Positions 54,559 to 64,000 of a stretch of 64,000 bases of DNA are shown here, piece after piece (position 1 is the first letter of the stretch; every line of letters begins with the position of its first letter). The stretch is from Erythrobacteraceae bacterium (GTDB taxonomy: Bacteria; Pseudomonadota; Alphaproteobacteria; Sphingomonadales; Sphingomonadaceae), in assembly GCA_027489065.1 (NCBI GenBank), contig JAIYAM010000002.1, positions 1-64,000 of the forward strand, read 5' to 3'. The notes below the pieces were generated by a model. It was not told where the DNA came from. It was given only the letters and a program-made list of their open reading frames with translations, and did not search any database. A program made the position numbers and the translations under genes.

Positions 54559-56205
54559 TCAGGACCTTGTGGAACTGCGTGCCTGAGCGGCGCCGAGGCT
54601 CAACGCCACTGCTTCGGCAACCTTGATACCGTCCACCGCTGCCGACAGGATTCCCCCGGCATAGCCGGCACCCTCGCCGGCGGGAAACAGCCCCGCGGTG
54701 TTGAGGCTCTGGAAGTCCTTGCCGCGGGTGAAGCGGATCGGGGATGACGTGCGCGTTTCCACACCCGTCATCAGCACGTCGGGGTGATCATAGCCCGGGA
54801 TCTGCCGCCCGAAGACCGGCAGGGCCTCACGCATGGCGGTCACCGCATACTCCGGCAGGCATTGTGCCAGATCCGTCAGATGCACGCCGGGCTTGTAGGA
54901 CGGCGTTACCGAGCCGAGCGCTTCGGACGGGCGCCCTGCGAGGAAATCGCCCAGCCTTTGTGCCGGGGCCTTGTAGCTCGATCCGCCCGCAACATAGGCC
55001 AGCGATTCCCAATGGCGTTGCAGCGCGATCCCGGCGAGCGGATCGCCGGGAAAGTCGCGCTCCGGATCGATCGCGACGACGAGGCCGGAGTTCGCGTTGC
55101 GCTCGTTGCGCGAATATTGGCTCATGCCATTGGTGGCGACGCGGCCTTCTTCCGATGTCGCAGCGACAACGGTGCCGCCCGGACACATGCAGAAGCTATA
55201 GACCGTCCGGCCATTCTTGCAGTGGTGCGAGATGTGATACTCGGCCGCGCCGAGGATCTTGTTGCCGGCTTCGATGCCGAACCGCGATCTGTCGATCCAC
55301 GATTGCGGGTGCTCGATCCTCACCCCGATCGAGAACGGCTTGGCCTCGACATGGACCCCCGCGGCGTGGAGCATCGCAAAGGTGTCGCGGGCACTGTGTC
55401 CGATGGCGAGCACGACATGATCGGCTTCCAGATACTCGCCGGTGCTCAGATGGACCCCGCGCACCCGGCGAAGGCCTTGGGCGTCGGTCGAGATATCGAT
55501 GCCGTCGACGCGGTTGGAGAAGCGGTATTCGCCGCCAAGCGCCTCGATGCTTTTGCGCATGCTCTCGACCATCGTCACCAGCCGGAAGGTCCCGATGTGG
55601 GGATGCGCTTCGGTGAGGATTTCGGAGGGCGCGCCCGCCTTGACGAATTCTGTCAGAACCTTGCGGTCGCGATTGTTCGGATCCTTGATCCGGCTGTAGA
55701 GCTTGCCATCGGAGAATGTGCCTGCGCCGCCCTCGCCGAACTGCGCGTTGGATTCCGGGTTGAGAACCCCCTGCCGCCACAGCCCCCAGGTGTCCTTGGT
55801 CCGCTCGCGCACCACCTTGCCCCGGTCCAGGATGATCGGGCGGAATCCCATCTGGGCGAGGATCAGGCCGGCAAACAGCCCGCATGGCCCTGCGCCGATG
55901 ACGAGGGGACGCTTGGCCGTCCCGCCTTCAGGTGCTGTGGCGACCAGATGGTAGCGCGGGTCCGGGGTAGGCTGGACCTTGCTGTCCTTGCGGAAGCGCT
56001 GAAGCACCGCCGCCTCGTTCTTCACATTCACGTCGACCGAGTAGACCAGCAGGATATTCGATTTGTCGCGCGCATCATGGCCGCGGCGCGCGACGACGAA
56101 GCGGACCAGATCGCGCGGGGTGATCCTCAGCCGCTTGCAGATCGCGGCAGGCAAGGCCTCGTCCGGATGGTGGAGCGGCAGGGTCAGTTCGGTGATGCGC
56201 AGCAT
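54559..56205 (-). CDS. FAD-dependent dehydrogenase of the COG2509 type
   Basis: Predicted flavoprotein of 548 residues; no reaction known. An N-terminal domain of about 90 residues (ITPRDLVRFVVARRGHDARD) precedes the dinucleotide-binding GAGPCG at 104-109 with ILDRG closing the fold. The long C-terminal half includes FSDGKLYSRIKDPNN, the CMCPGG turn and TGVETRTSSPIRF, characteristic of this uncharacterised family, which often has a role near stress or thiol genes. Alone on the minus strand. Confidence 0.88.
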   Translation of the reverse strand: MLRITELTLPLHHPDEALPAAICKRLRITPRDLVRFVVARRGHDARDKSNILLVYSVDVNVKNEAAVLQRFRKDSKVQPTPDPRYHLVATAPEGGTAKRPLVIGAGPCGLFAGLILAQMGFRPIILDRGKVVRERTKDTWGLWRQGVLNPESNAQFGEGGAGTFSDGKLYSRIKDPNNRDRKVLTEFVKAGAPSEILTEAHPHIGTFRLVTMVESMRKSIEALGGEYRFSNRVDGIDISTDAQGLRRVRGVHLSTGEYLEADHVVLAIGHSARDTFAMLHAAGVHVEAKPFSIGVRIEHPQSWIDRSRFGIEAGNKILGAAEYHISHHCKNGRTVYSFCMCPGGTVVAATSEEGRVATNGMSQYSRNERNANSGLVVAIDPERDFPGDPLAGIALQRHWESLAYVAGGSSYKAPAQRLGDFLAGRPSEALGSVTPSYKPGVHLTDLAQCLPEYAVTAMREALPVFGRQIPGYDHPDVLMTGVETRTSSPIRFTRGKDFQSLNTAGLFPAGEGAGYAGGILSAAVDGIKVAEAVALSLGAAQARSSTRS

Positions 56206-56328
56206 GGGGCCGCATTAAAGAATTAGCCGCCTTCATCAATCCGGCGGCCACCGAAATATCCGGCGCCTGCTGGAAAACTGCCGACACCGCCTCCACCTAT
56301 CCCGTCACAGATAAGCGAGACCAATCCT

Positions 56329-56985
56329 TTGTCGAAAATCATCAATGGCGCCAGCCTCAAGCCGCGCTCGGGCGCACGGCCCAGGAAGATCGTGCTGCTC
56401 CTGCACGGCTTCGGGTCGAGCGGCACCGACATGATCGCGCTCGCGCCCCAGTGGCAGGACGCGCTTCCCGATGCGCTGTTCCTCGCACCCCACGCGCCGC
56501 AGCGGTGCAGTATGATGGGGGCGGGCTATCAGTGGTGGGGGCTGTCGGGATTTGCCCCGTCGGCACTGGCTGCGGGTGCAGCTTCGGCGGCGCCAGCAAT
56601 CGACGCCTTCATCGACCGCAAGCTGGCCGAATATGATCTGACCGAAGCGGACCTGGCGCTGGTCGGCTTCAGCCAGGGCACGATGATGGCGCTCCACATC
56701 GGGCTGCGCCGACCGCGGGCGGTTGCCGCCGTGGTCGGCTATTCGGGGATGCTCACCGGCACGACAGGCCTCGCGCACTCCGACTTTGCGAAGCCGCCGG
56801 TCTTGCTGGTGCATGGCACGGCTGATCCGGTCGTTCCGATCGCAGCGTTGCACATGGCGGAAAGCGAGCTCAAACGGCTGAACGTCCCCGTTACGACGCA
56901 CATATCCTACGGCATCCCCCACACCGTCGATCCTGTTGGCCTGCGCCTCGGGAGGGATTTTGTGGCAACCGCCTTCGCGTCCTAG
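56329..56985 (+). CDS. Alpha/beta hydrolase, phospholipase/carboxylesterase family
   Basis: Small serine hydrolase of 218 residues. The triad is Ser115 (GFSQG), Asp166 (HGTADPVVP) and His198 (GIPHTV). An oxyanion motif LLHGFGSSG lies at 24-32. The TTG start at 56329 is the first in frame; no ATG exists before the core, and the ribosome site is weak, so the start is uncertain by a few residues. Acts on esters or thioesters; substrate not readable. Confidence 0.88.
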   Translation: MSKIINGASLKPRSGARPRKIVLLLHGFGSSGTDMIALAPQWQDALPDALFLAPHAPQRCSMMGAGYQWWGLSGFAPSALAAGAASAAPAIDAFIDRKLAEYDLTEADLALVGFSQGTMMALHIGLRRPRAVAAVVGYSGMLTGTTGLAHSDFAKPPVLLVHGTADPVVPIAALHMAESELKRLNVPVTTHISYGIPHTVDPVGLRLGRDFVATAFAS

Positions 56986-57055
56986 CCGCCTCTCAAGGGC
57001 AGCCACCAAACGGTGCTGACCACGAACTGCCTGCCCGACCCCGCGCTGGGTGCGC

Positions 57056-58855
<1,800 letters not shown>

Positions 58856-59027
58856 GCGGAGGGAGACTCGTCTTGGTCGGCTCGCCAAACGCTCTGGGGC
58901 GCGGGGACTGGAAGCTGGGGAGGTATCAGGGGCGGCGCCGGAGCGGGTCCGCGGGAACGAGGCCGGCCCATAGCCGCAAACGCCCCGAAACGCCCGTCAA
59001 AAGTGACGCAGATGCGAAATGGAGCGA

Positions 59028-59043
59028 TGTTCCACGTGAAACA
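59028..59043. promoter_or_regulatory. parS-like ParB-binding palindrome (site 2)
   Basis: TGTTCCACGTGAAACA fits the parS pattern TGTTYCACGTGRAACA with one non-consensus base. It is intergenic, in the gap between the helicase and the sugar transferase, and followed after 24 bases by 11-bp units. Confidence 0.7.
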
Positions 59044-59067
59044 CCCTCCAAGACACCTGCTGGCAGG

Positions 59068-59122
59068 GGTCTGGAGGGGGTCTAAGAGGGGTCTAACCGG
59101 GGTCTGGCGCCACTCTATGCGG
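59068..59122. repeat. 11-bp tandem units, GGTCTRRNNGG (array 2)
   Basis: GGTCTGGAGGG, GGTCTAAGAGG, GGTCTAACCGG and GGTCTGGCGCC start at 59068, 59079, 59090 and 59101, with a degenerate unit (ACTCTATGCGG) next and a further GTCTAGG. Same unit and same spacing as array 1. It lies just downstream of the sugar transferase stop. Confidence 0.75.
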
Positions 59123-59134
59123 GTCTAGGACCGA

Positions 59135-59842
59135 TTATCGCGACCCGCGCGCCGCCAGCACGCTCGGCACCGTCAGCAGGATGATCCGGATGTCGCGCAA
59201 GGTCGTGCGGCTGCTGACATAGCGCACATCGAGCAGCACGCGCTCGAAGTAGTGGATGTCGCTGCGGCCGGAGATCTGCCACAACCCGGTGATGCCGGGG
59301 CGCACCAGGCAATAGAGCGCGAAATGGTGGCCGTAGCGCGCGGCTTCCGTCTCAACGATCGGGCGCGGGCCGACGATGCTCATCTCGCCCATCAGCACGT
59401 TGAAGAGCTGCGGCAGTTCATCGAGGCTCGAGCGGCGCAGGAAATTGCCGAGGCGCGTCACGCGCGGATCGTCGGTCAGCTTCTGGTGCTCGGCCCATTC
59501 GCGGGCCGCTTCGGGATTCTGCGTGAGAATCGCCTCGAGCCGGGCTTCGGCATCCACCACCATGCTGCGGAACTTCCAGCAGCGGAACGACTTGCCGCCA
59601 AGTCCGATGCGGCGGTGGCCGAAGAACACCGGGCCGGGATCGGTCAGCTTGATGGCGAGGGCGATCACCGCGAACAGCGGCAGGAAGAACACGAGCGCGA
59701 CCGAGGCGATCAGGATGTCGAGAAAGCGGGAGAGGGCGTCGGGCGGCCAGAGCCCCGGCGCCTTGGCGCTGGTATCGGGCTGGAACGGATTTCGCGGATC
59801 GATATACACGGTCGAAGCACCCTTTCGAGCATGCCGGATCAT
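59135..59842 (-). CDS. Exopolysaccharide-initiating sugar transferase
   Basis: Bacterial sugar-1-phosphate transferase (polyprenol-phosphate acceptor) of 235 residues. One membrane-associated helix (about 38-66) is followed by the catalytic core: GPVFFGHRRIG, CWKFRSM, DPRVTRLGNFLRRSSLDELP, MSIVGPRP and RPGITGLWQISGRS. It probably starts exopolysaccharide synthesis, using the undecaprenyl carrier made by uppS. ATG 59842 has AAGGA five bases upstream, preferred over GTG 59845. Confidence 0.94.
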   Translation of the reverse strand: MIRHARKGASTVYIDPRNPFQPDTSAKAPGLWPPDALSRFLDILIASVALVFFLPLFAVIALAIKLTDPGPVFFGHRRIGLGGKSFRCWKFRSMVVDAEARLEAILTQNPEAAREWAEHQKLTDDPRVTRLGNFLRRSSLDELPQLFNVLMGEMSIVGPRPIVETEAARYGHHFALYCLVRPGITGLWQISGRSDIHYFERVLLDVRYVSSRTTLRDIRIILLTVPSVLAARGSR

Positions 59843-60015
59843 CACGATCCTTTTAATTTACAGTCGATGCGATAAGCCCCCGGCCTGCGCGCTCGTTATC
59901 TATGAGGTGGCCCTCGCAGGGGCCTTAGGGTAGGTTAACAACAATCCCGAGGACGGTGCCGGTCAAAGCGGAAAGGCCACTGTTCGTCGCGAGAATGAGG
60001 GGATAGGAGAGGGAG

Positions 60016-60216
60016 ATGGTTACCGACAGTGACATCGCCAGAGAGCCCCTGGTCGACGTTCCGGGCGATGCCGACGCGTCGCAGCGGCGCAAGCGGCGGG
60101 TACGGGTGCGCCGCAAGCAGGACAAGTTTCCGCGGCCCTTGCGCCTCGCGCTGCTATTGGGGGCGCCGATTGTCCTTTGGTTCGGCATCTATTTTGTCGG
60201 CCGCGCTCTGCTGTGA
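60016..60216 (+). CDS. Small membrane protein, unknown
   Basis: A 66-residue protein: an acidic N-terminus, a highly basic middle (RRKRRVRVRRKQDK) and a C-terminal hydrophobic helix (LALLLGAPIVLWFGIYFVG). GAGGGAG precedes ATG 60016. The coding end overlaps the convergent Rap1a-like gene by 63 bases, which is unusual; the tail of either gene may be shorter than drawn. No family recognised. Confidence 0.6.
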   Translation: MVTDSDIAREPLVDVPGDADASQRRKRRVRVRRKQDKFPRPLRLALLLGAPIVLWFGIYFVGRALL

Positions 60217-60678
60217 GGGCGTGACGAGTGCCTGATCCGGTGCAGGTGCGGGCGCGGGCAGCACCGGAGCCGGCGCCAGATTCGGAGCGGGCTGCACCGG
60301 GCAGGGAAAGCTCTCCTGCAGGCTGGCGACGATCACCGAGGCGGCCTGCGCCCGGGTGAGCGAGGGATTGTTGATCAGATAGGCCTCGAAGATGTCGGCC
60401 AGCTTGCCCAGCGTCAGGCCCGGCGGCAGGCACGGATCGCCCGATCCGATCCACACCCGGTAAGACCGCGAGGAATCCGCCACCGCGGCAAGGTAAGCAA
60501 AACAGAAATTGCGCGAATAGCTCGAGCTTTCCCGGCACTTGCGCAGCAGGCTGCCGGCGGATTCGAACCCCGATACCGCGTCCGCATCGCTCTCCTGTGC
60601 GGCAGCGGCGCGCGGGACGACCAGCGCAAGGCATGCCCCCAAGGCGAGCACCATCCCCCCCTTGCGCAACGATGTCAT
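60154..60678 (-). CDS. Rap1a/Tai-family immunity-like protein
   Basis: Exported protein of 174 residues with a signal peptide (cut near AAAAQ). The core has the family cysteine pattern: RKCRES, FCFAYLAAVAD, CLPPGLTLGKLADIFEAYL and ESFPC, i.e. conserved cysteines before and after a helix bundle. Rap1a/Tai proteins neutralise peptidoglycan-acting type VI toxins in other bacteria, but chromosomal stand-alone copies are common in sphingomonads and may serve another role. A Pro/Ala-rich tail follows the core. ATG 60678 overlaps the SleB stop by 4 bases. Confidence 0.85.
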   Translation of the reverse strand: MTSLRKGGMVLALGACLALVVPRAAAAQESDADAVSGFESAGSLLRKCRESSSYSRNFCFAYLAAVADSSRSYRVWIGSGDPCLPPGLTLGKLADIFEAYLINNPSLTRAQAASVIVASLQESFPCPVQPAPNLAPAPVLPAPAPAPDQALVTPSQQSAADKIDAEPKDNRRPQ

Positions 60679-61655
60679 GCGGGGCTGTCCGCCTTCTTGG
60701 TCAGAAGCAGCGGGCGCGCCCTGAAGGGCGTGGGTGCGGGAGCGGGCGCCTCGGCGCCTGCCGCGCCTTCGCTGCCGCCGGGCATCAACGTGCCCGTGAC
60801 GCGGCCTGCCGCTGTGCCGGCTGCGCCGATGCCTGAGCCCGGAGTGCCCGCCATCTGCGCCTCGCCCGGCACTGCGCCCGCAGCGGGTCCGGCGGGGCGG
60901 GGCGTCCAGGCGGCGACAAGCGGTTCGCGGCCCGAATAGCGCATCGAGAAGGCCGGAGCCTCGCCCGCGCCGCCGCGCCAGCGGTAGAACATGTGCCGAC
61001 CGATCTGTCCTTCGGGGTTCAGCGAGGAACTCCAATAGGGGTTCACGTAATCGGCGTGATAATGGGTCGACAGGCCGACCTCGGGCACCACCGCGCCGCC
61101 GAGGGCTGCCTTGGCGATGAGGTTGGCGCGCCGCCACAGGCTCGGCATAGGAGGCCGCGCGCGCGCGCCATCACAGGTGAAGGTGAACTGGCAGCCGGTG
61201 GAGCGCTCCTGCCCCTGGAAGACCACGCCGCACACCGAATCCGGATAGGCGGGGTGGCGCACCCGGTTGAGCACGACCTGCGCGATGGCGCGCTGTCCGG
61301 CCTCGGGCTCCATCGCGCCTTCGTAATAGATCGCCTCGGTCAGGCAGCGCTCGGCGCGCAGGGCGCTCGCGGAATCCTTGTATTGCGCCACGAAAGGCGG
61401 CGCGACATCGAGCGCCAGCGCGGCGGGCATGACCGCGCCGGTGAGCGGCTGGATCTCTCCGCCCGCGATGGTGGGCCGCAGCGTGCCGCGCGGCACGCCT
61501 GCTGCGGCGCTTCCCGGATCGCCGTTCTGGAGCGGGACGATCGGCACCGCGATCAGGGCGAGCGCCGGCACACCTGCCCACAGCGCCAGCCGTGCAGGCG
61601 CACGGCGGCGCCGGACGGTGGGGGCGCGGTAGGCGAAGGACGTGGCGGCTTCCAT
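60675..61655 (-). CDS. SleB-type cell-wall hydrolase
   Basis: Predicted peptidoglycan hydrolase of 326 residues. An N-terminal signal/anchor (about 22-40) is followed by the Hydrolase_2 domain: LTEAIYYEGAMEPEAG with the presumed catalytic Glu107, AIAQVVLNRVRHPAYPDSVC, QGQERSTGCQFTFTCDG and GLSTHYHADYVNPYW. The C-terminal third is Ala/Gly/Pro-rich and probably disordered. ATG 61655 gives the anchor a basic N-side. It is translationally coupled to the Rap1a-like gene. Confidence 0.9.
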   Translation of the reverse strand: MEAATSFAYRAPTVRRRRAPARLALWAGVPALALIAVPIVPLQNGDPGSAAAGVPRGTLRPTIAGGEIQPLTGAVMPAALALDVAPPFVAQYKDSASALRAERCLTEAIYYEGAMEPEAGQRAIAQVVLNRVRHPAYPDSVCGVVFQGQERSTGCQFTFTCDGARARPPMPSLWRRANLIAKAALGGAVVPEVGLSTHYHADYVNPYWSSSLNPEGQIGRHMFYRWRGGAGEAPAFSMRYSGREPLVAAWTPRPAGPAAGAVPGEAQMAGTPGSGIGAAGTAAGRVTGTLMPGGSEGAAGAEAPAPAPTPFRARPLLLTKKADSPA

Positions 61656-61855
61656 GCTGGTGTCGCTGCTCCTTGATGCGAACGAAATGGCGGCAAACGA
61701 AAATGGCACGGGCGGGCGCAAGGTCGGCGCGCGGGGCACCACCGGTGCGCAGCTCGTGGCGAGGCGCCGCTCCTGCCGCAGCCCGCCTGAACGTGCGCTA
61801 AAGTGAGTTGCAAACACGCGGGGATGCCTCGCCGGTGCGACGGGCCGCTTGCCCG

Positions 61856-63649
61856 TCAGGCGGCCATCTCGCGGAATTCCTGATGCCCGCTCCTGAGGCT
61901 GTCATAATCGCCCGTCCCTTCGACGCGGCCTTCCTTGAGGTAGTAGAGCGTCTCGCAGCCGCGCACCGTCGACAGGCGGTGAGCGATCATCACCACGGTC
62001 CGCTCGCCCTTCATGCCCTCGACCGCTTCGATCACCGCGCGTTCGGTGGTGTTGTCGAGCGCGCTGGTCGCCTCGTCGAGGATGAGGATCGCCGGATCGT
62101 GGTAGAGCGCGCGGGCGATGCCGATGCGCTGGCGCTCGCCGCCCGAGATGCGCACGCCGCTCTCGCCGACTATGGTGTCCAAGCCTTCGGGCTGGCGGTG
62201 GATGAAGCGGTCGAGCTGGGCGAGGCGAATCGCCTGTTCGAGCTTGCCCTCGTCGATGTCACTGTCCTCGATGCCAAGCGCGATGTTCCGGCGGATGGTA
62301 TCGTCGAGCAGGTAGATCGACTGGGGAACGTAGCCGACCTGGGTCCGCCAGTCGCGTAGGGCAGCATCGTCGAGCGGCTGGCCGTCCACGATCAGTCCGC
62401 CGCGTTCGGGCGCCAGAAGCCCGAGCAGCACGTCGACCACGGTCGATTTGCCCGCGCCGGTGCTGCCGACGAGGCCCACCGCCGTGCCGACCGGAATGAC
62501 GATGTCGACGCCCTTCAAGGCATGGTCCGGCGCGCCTTCGTAGCGGTGCCACACACCCGACAGGGCGATGGCGCTTTGCGGCCGCGCGCTGCCGCTCGGC
62601 TCAGCCTGTGCGATCCCGTCGGGCGCATCGCCGAGCAGCGCGAGATCGCGCACGATCGGGTCGATGGCGACGAGGCTGTAGCGCAGGTCCGCGAATTGGT
62701 TGAGCGCCGCGCTCGACGCTTCGCGCAGGCGCACGAGGCCAACCACGAACAGCGACAGGGTGACGAGGATGCTCTCGGTCGTGCGCCCCTGCAGCACCAG
62801 TCCGCAGGCGAGCGCGAGGAGACCTGTCATCGCCACCATCTCGGAAGCCGGCGGGATGAGGCGCATGACGAACAGCTTGAAGCCGTTGGCGCGCGTCACC
62901 TCGCCGACGGCGTCCATGACCTTGCCGGAGAAGAAATCCTCGCGCCCCAGCGTGCGGATCTCCTTGATGCCGCCGAACGCCTGCATGAGGTTCTGGTTGA
63001 AGACCTGGCGGTGCTGCTGCTGCATGAGGCCATAGCGGCGCAGGCGGCCCGTCACTCCGCGCAGCGCGGCAAAGCCGATGAGGCCGAGGAACACGATCCA
63101 GGCCAGGGTGATGACCGGCTCGACGAACAGCAGGAAGCCCAGCACCGCGATGACGATCACCGTGCGCGTGCACAGTTCCAGGATCGTGCTGATCACGTTG
63201 TAGCACACCGTCTGCACCTCGCTGTCGACATTGCGCAGCAGCTCGGAACGGTTGCGTTCGAGGAAGAAGGTGTAGGGCGCGTTCATGTAGGCGCGCATCA
63301 GCCGTCCGGAGATCGCGATGCGGCGGTGCGAGACGTAGCGGATCTGCGCCCAGTAATTGAGCGCGAGGAAACCGTTCTTGACCGCGAAGATCGCCAGCAG
63401 CGCAGCTGCGCCCCAGATCACCAGCTCGCTGTCGTCGAGGCCGCCGGTCAGTTGCCCGAGGATCGGCCCGAAGATCGGCAGGCGCAGCATCGCCTCGCGG
63501 TCGACCACCGCGCTGACGAAGGCGGGCACCGCGGCGAGCCCCGCGATCTCGAGCGCGGCGCCGACCAGCATCATGGCGAACAGGACGCCGGCGTTGAAGC
63601 GGTCACGCGGGGAAAGCAGCGTGGCAAGATCGTGGATCGGTTTGAGCAT
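61856..63649 (-). CDS. ABC exporter (fused permease and ATPase)
   Basis: Half-transporter of 597 residues; it should dimerise. Six membrane helices span about 20-310. The ATPase has Walker A GSTGAGKST (395-403), the signature SGGERQR, Walker B LILDEATSALD and the H-loop IAHRLST. Position in a polysaccharide-type locus suggests export of a lipid-linked glycan, as in the PglK/MsbA group, but this is inference. ATG 63649 is followed by MLKPIHDLATLLS. The upstream gap carries a G-rich repeat. Confidence 0.92.
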   Translation of the reverse strand: MLKPIHDLATLLSPRDRFNAGVLFAMMLVGAALEIAGLAAVPAFVSAVVDREAMLRLPIFGPILGQLTGGLDDSELVIWGAAALLAIFAVKNGFLALNYWAQIRYVSHRRIAISGRLMRAYMNAPYTFFLERNRSELLRNVDSEVQTVCYNVISTILELCTRTVIVIAVLGFLLFVEPVITLAWIVFLGLIGFAALRGVTGRLRRYGLMQQQHRQVFNQNLMQAFGGIKEIRTLGREDFFSGKVMDAVGEVTRANGFKLFVMRLIPPASEMVAMTGLLALACGLVLQGRTTESILVTLSLFVVGLVRLREASSAALNQFADLRYSLVAIDPIVRDLALLGDAPDGIAQAEPSGSARPQSAIALSGVWHRYEGAPDHALKGVDIVIPVGTAVGLVGSTGAGKSTVVDVLLGLLAPERGGLIVDGQPLDDAALRDWRTQVGYVPQSIYLLDDTIRRNIALGIEDSDIDEGKLEQAIRLAQLDRFIHRQPEGLDTIVGESGVRISGGERQRIGIARALYHDPAILILDEATSALDNTTERAVIEAVEGMKGERTVVMIAHRLSTVRGCETLYYLKEGRVEGTGDYDSLRSGHQEFREMAA

Positions 63650-63680
63650 CGTGTTCCGGTCTGCCTTGCGGCTGGGCGTT

Positions 63681-63720
63681 GGAGAGGGGGGGAGAGGGGG
63701 GGAGAGGGGGGCGTAGAGGG
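63681..63720. repeat. G-rich 10-bp tandem repeat, potential G-quadruplex
   Basis: Three copies of GGGAGAGGGG-like units give four G tracts of six or more bases with AGA, AGA and CGTAGA loops, an exceptionally strong G-quadruplex pattern. It lies 32 bases upstream of the ABC exporter start, with the G-rich strand being the template for that gene. Confidence 0.75.
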
Positions 63721-63725
63721 GGGTG

Positions 63726-64000
63726 TCAGGCAGAGGACGCCAGGCCGGTCGCGGGTTGCCGCGCCGGCAGCATGGCCGGCGCGGCAACCCCGGCCTGTTC
63801 GGGCGCGCGGCCCGCGAGGGCATCGTCCCACAGGTCGGTGAGAAGATGCAGGTGGCTGGCGATGTCGGACTTGCGCGCCTGCACGAAGCCGCGCTCGCGC
63901 ATTTCTTCGGGCAGGGGGCCGGAAACGATCGCGGGCAGCTCGTCGATCGAACCGTAGAGGATCCCGGCACCCTCGCCGACATAACGGGCAAGGTCTGCGC
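63726..64000 (-). CDS. C-terminal end of an unidentified protein (5' end outside window)
   Basis: The last 90 residues of a gene that continues beyond the window. The frame reads ADLARYVGEGAGILYGSID and then ELPAIVSGPLPEEMRER, ending with a low-complexity Ala/Pro tail. Codon use matches coding DNA here. The position before an ABC exporter and after sugar transferase genes suggests a glycan-synthesis protein such as a glycosyltransferase. Nothing in the visible part proves it. Confidence 0.55.
   Translation of the reverse strand, partial: ADLARYVGEGAGILYGSIDELPAIVSGPLPEEMRERGFVQARKSDIASHLHLLTDLWDDALAGRAPEQAGVAAPAMLPARQPATGLASSA

Noticed and set aside
54384..54747. Short plus-strand frames in the gap upstream of the TldD operon
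   Set aside because: No ribosome site, no recognisable content, and the second runs into the FAD gene antisense.
60555..60575. tRNA-like GATTCGAACCCC segment
   Set aside because: It lies inside the Rap1a-like coding region and no cloverleaf can be formed around it.

Overview
The window is a 64-kb stretch of a high-GC alphaproteobacterial chromosome. Gene order and protein style point to Sphingomonadales, most likely the Erythrobacter/Porphyrobacter group: the tsf-pyrH-frr-uppS-cdsA-dxr-rseP-bamA-skp-fabZ run, a cysteine-free L31, the ccmC-D-E-F-G-H-I cluster, a Cys204/Cys213 OxyR, and exopolysaccharide genes. Genus is an inference from composition and synteny; no rRNA gene is present.

Layout. 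1-11.4 kb: end of tsf, a frameshifted metallophosphoesterase on the opposite strand, then the envelope-biogenesis run pyrH, frr, uppS, cdsA, dxr, rseP, bamA, skp-like, fabZ, and rpmE with a terminator. 11.4-13.5 kb: a prolyl-4-hydroxylase-like dioxygenase, tRNA-His(GTG) and a Leu/Phe/Val dehydrogenase. 13.6-18.6 kb: cytochrome c maturation genes ccmC-ccmI, including a 48-codon ccmD. 18.7-27 kb: Kup, a VOC protein, the coupled dapF-mtaB-ftsY-yciB operon on the minus strand, a GGDEF/EAL protein and an EVE protein. 27-34.6 kb: a parS-like site with an 11-bp tandem repeat array, CsbD, a ThDP enzyme, two MFS carriers, pgsA and oxyR. 34.6-43.4 kb: RNase D, aspS, acpP-fabF-mltG, a 2'-5' RNA ligase and a CAT-anticodon tRNA. 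43.5-54.2 kb: an eight-gene minus-strand operon (Tat-signal TldD, TldE/PmbA, DUF4159, MoxR AAA+, DUF58, BatA-like, DUF4175-like, large membrane protein). 54.5-59.1 kb: an FAD protein, an alpha/beta hydrolase, a DEAD-box helicase and a second parS-like site with the same 11-bp repeat. 59.1-64 kb: an exopolysaccharide-type locus with a sugar transferase, a SleB hydrolase coupled to a Rap1a/Tai-like protein, an ABC exporter and the end of an unidentified protein.

Functionally the window is mostly housekeeping for envelope and translation: undecaprenyl, phospholipid, isoprenoid and fatty-acid synthesis, outer-membrane assembly, c-type cytochrome maturation and peptidoglycan processing. Two things stand out. 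One is the MoxR-TldD/E operon, in which a normally cytoplasmic metallopeptidase carries a twin-arginine signal and is linked to membrane proteins and an AAA+ chaperone. The other is the pair of intergenic loci, 32 kb apart, that each join a ParB-site-like palindrome to tandem copies of GGTCTRRNNGG at 11-bp spacing. No CRISPR array, insertion sequence, prophage or rRNA was seen; the only mobile-type DNA is two short palindromic repeat elements.
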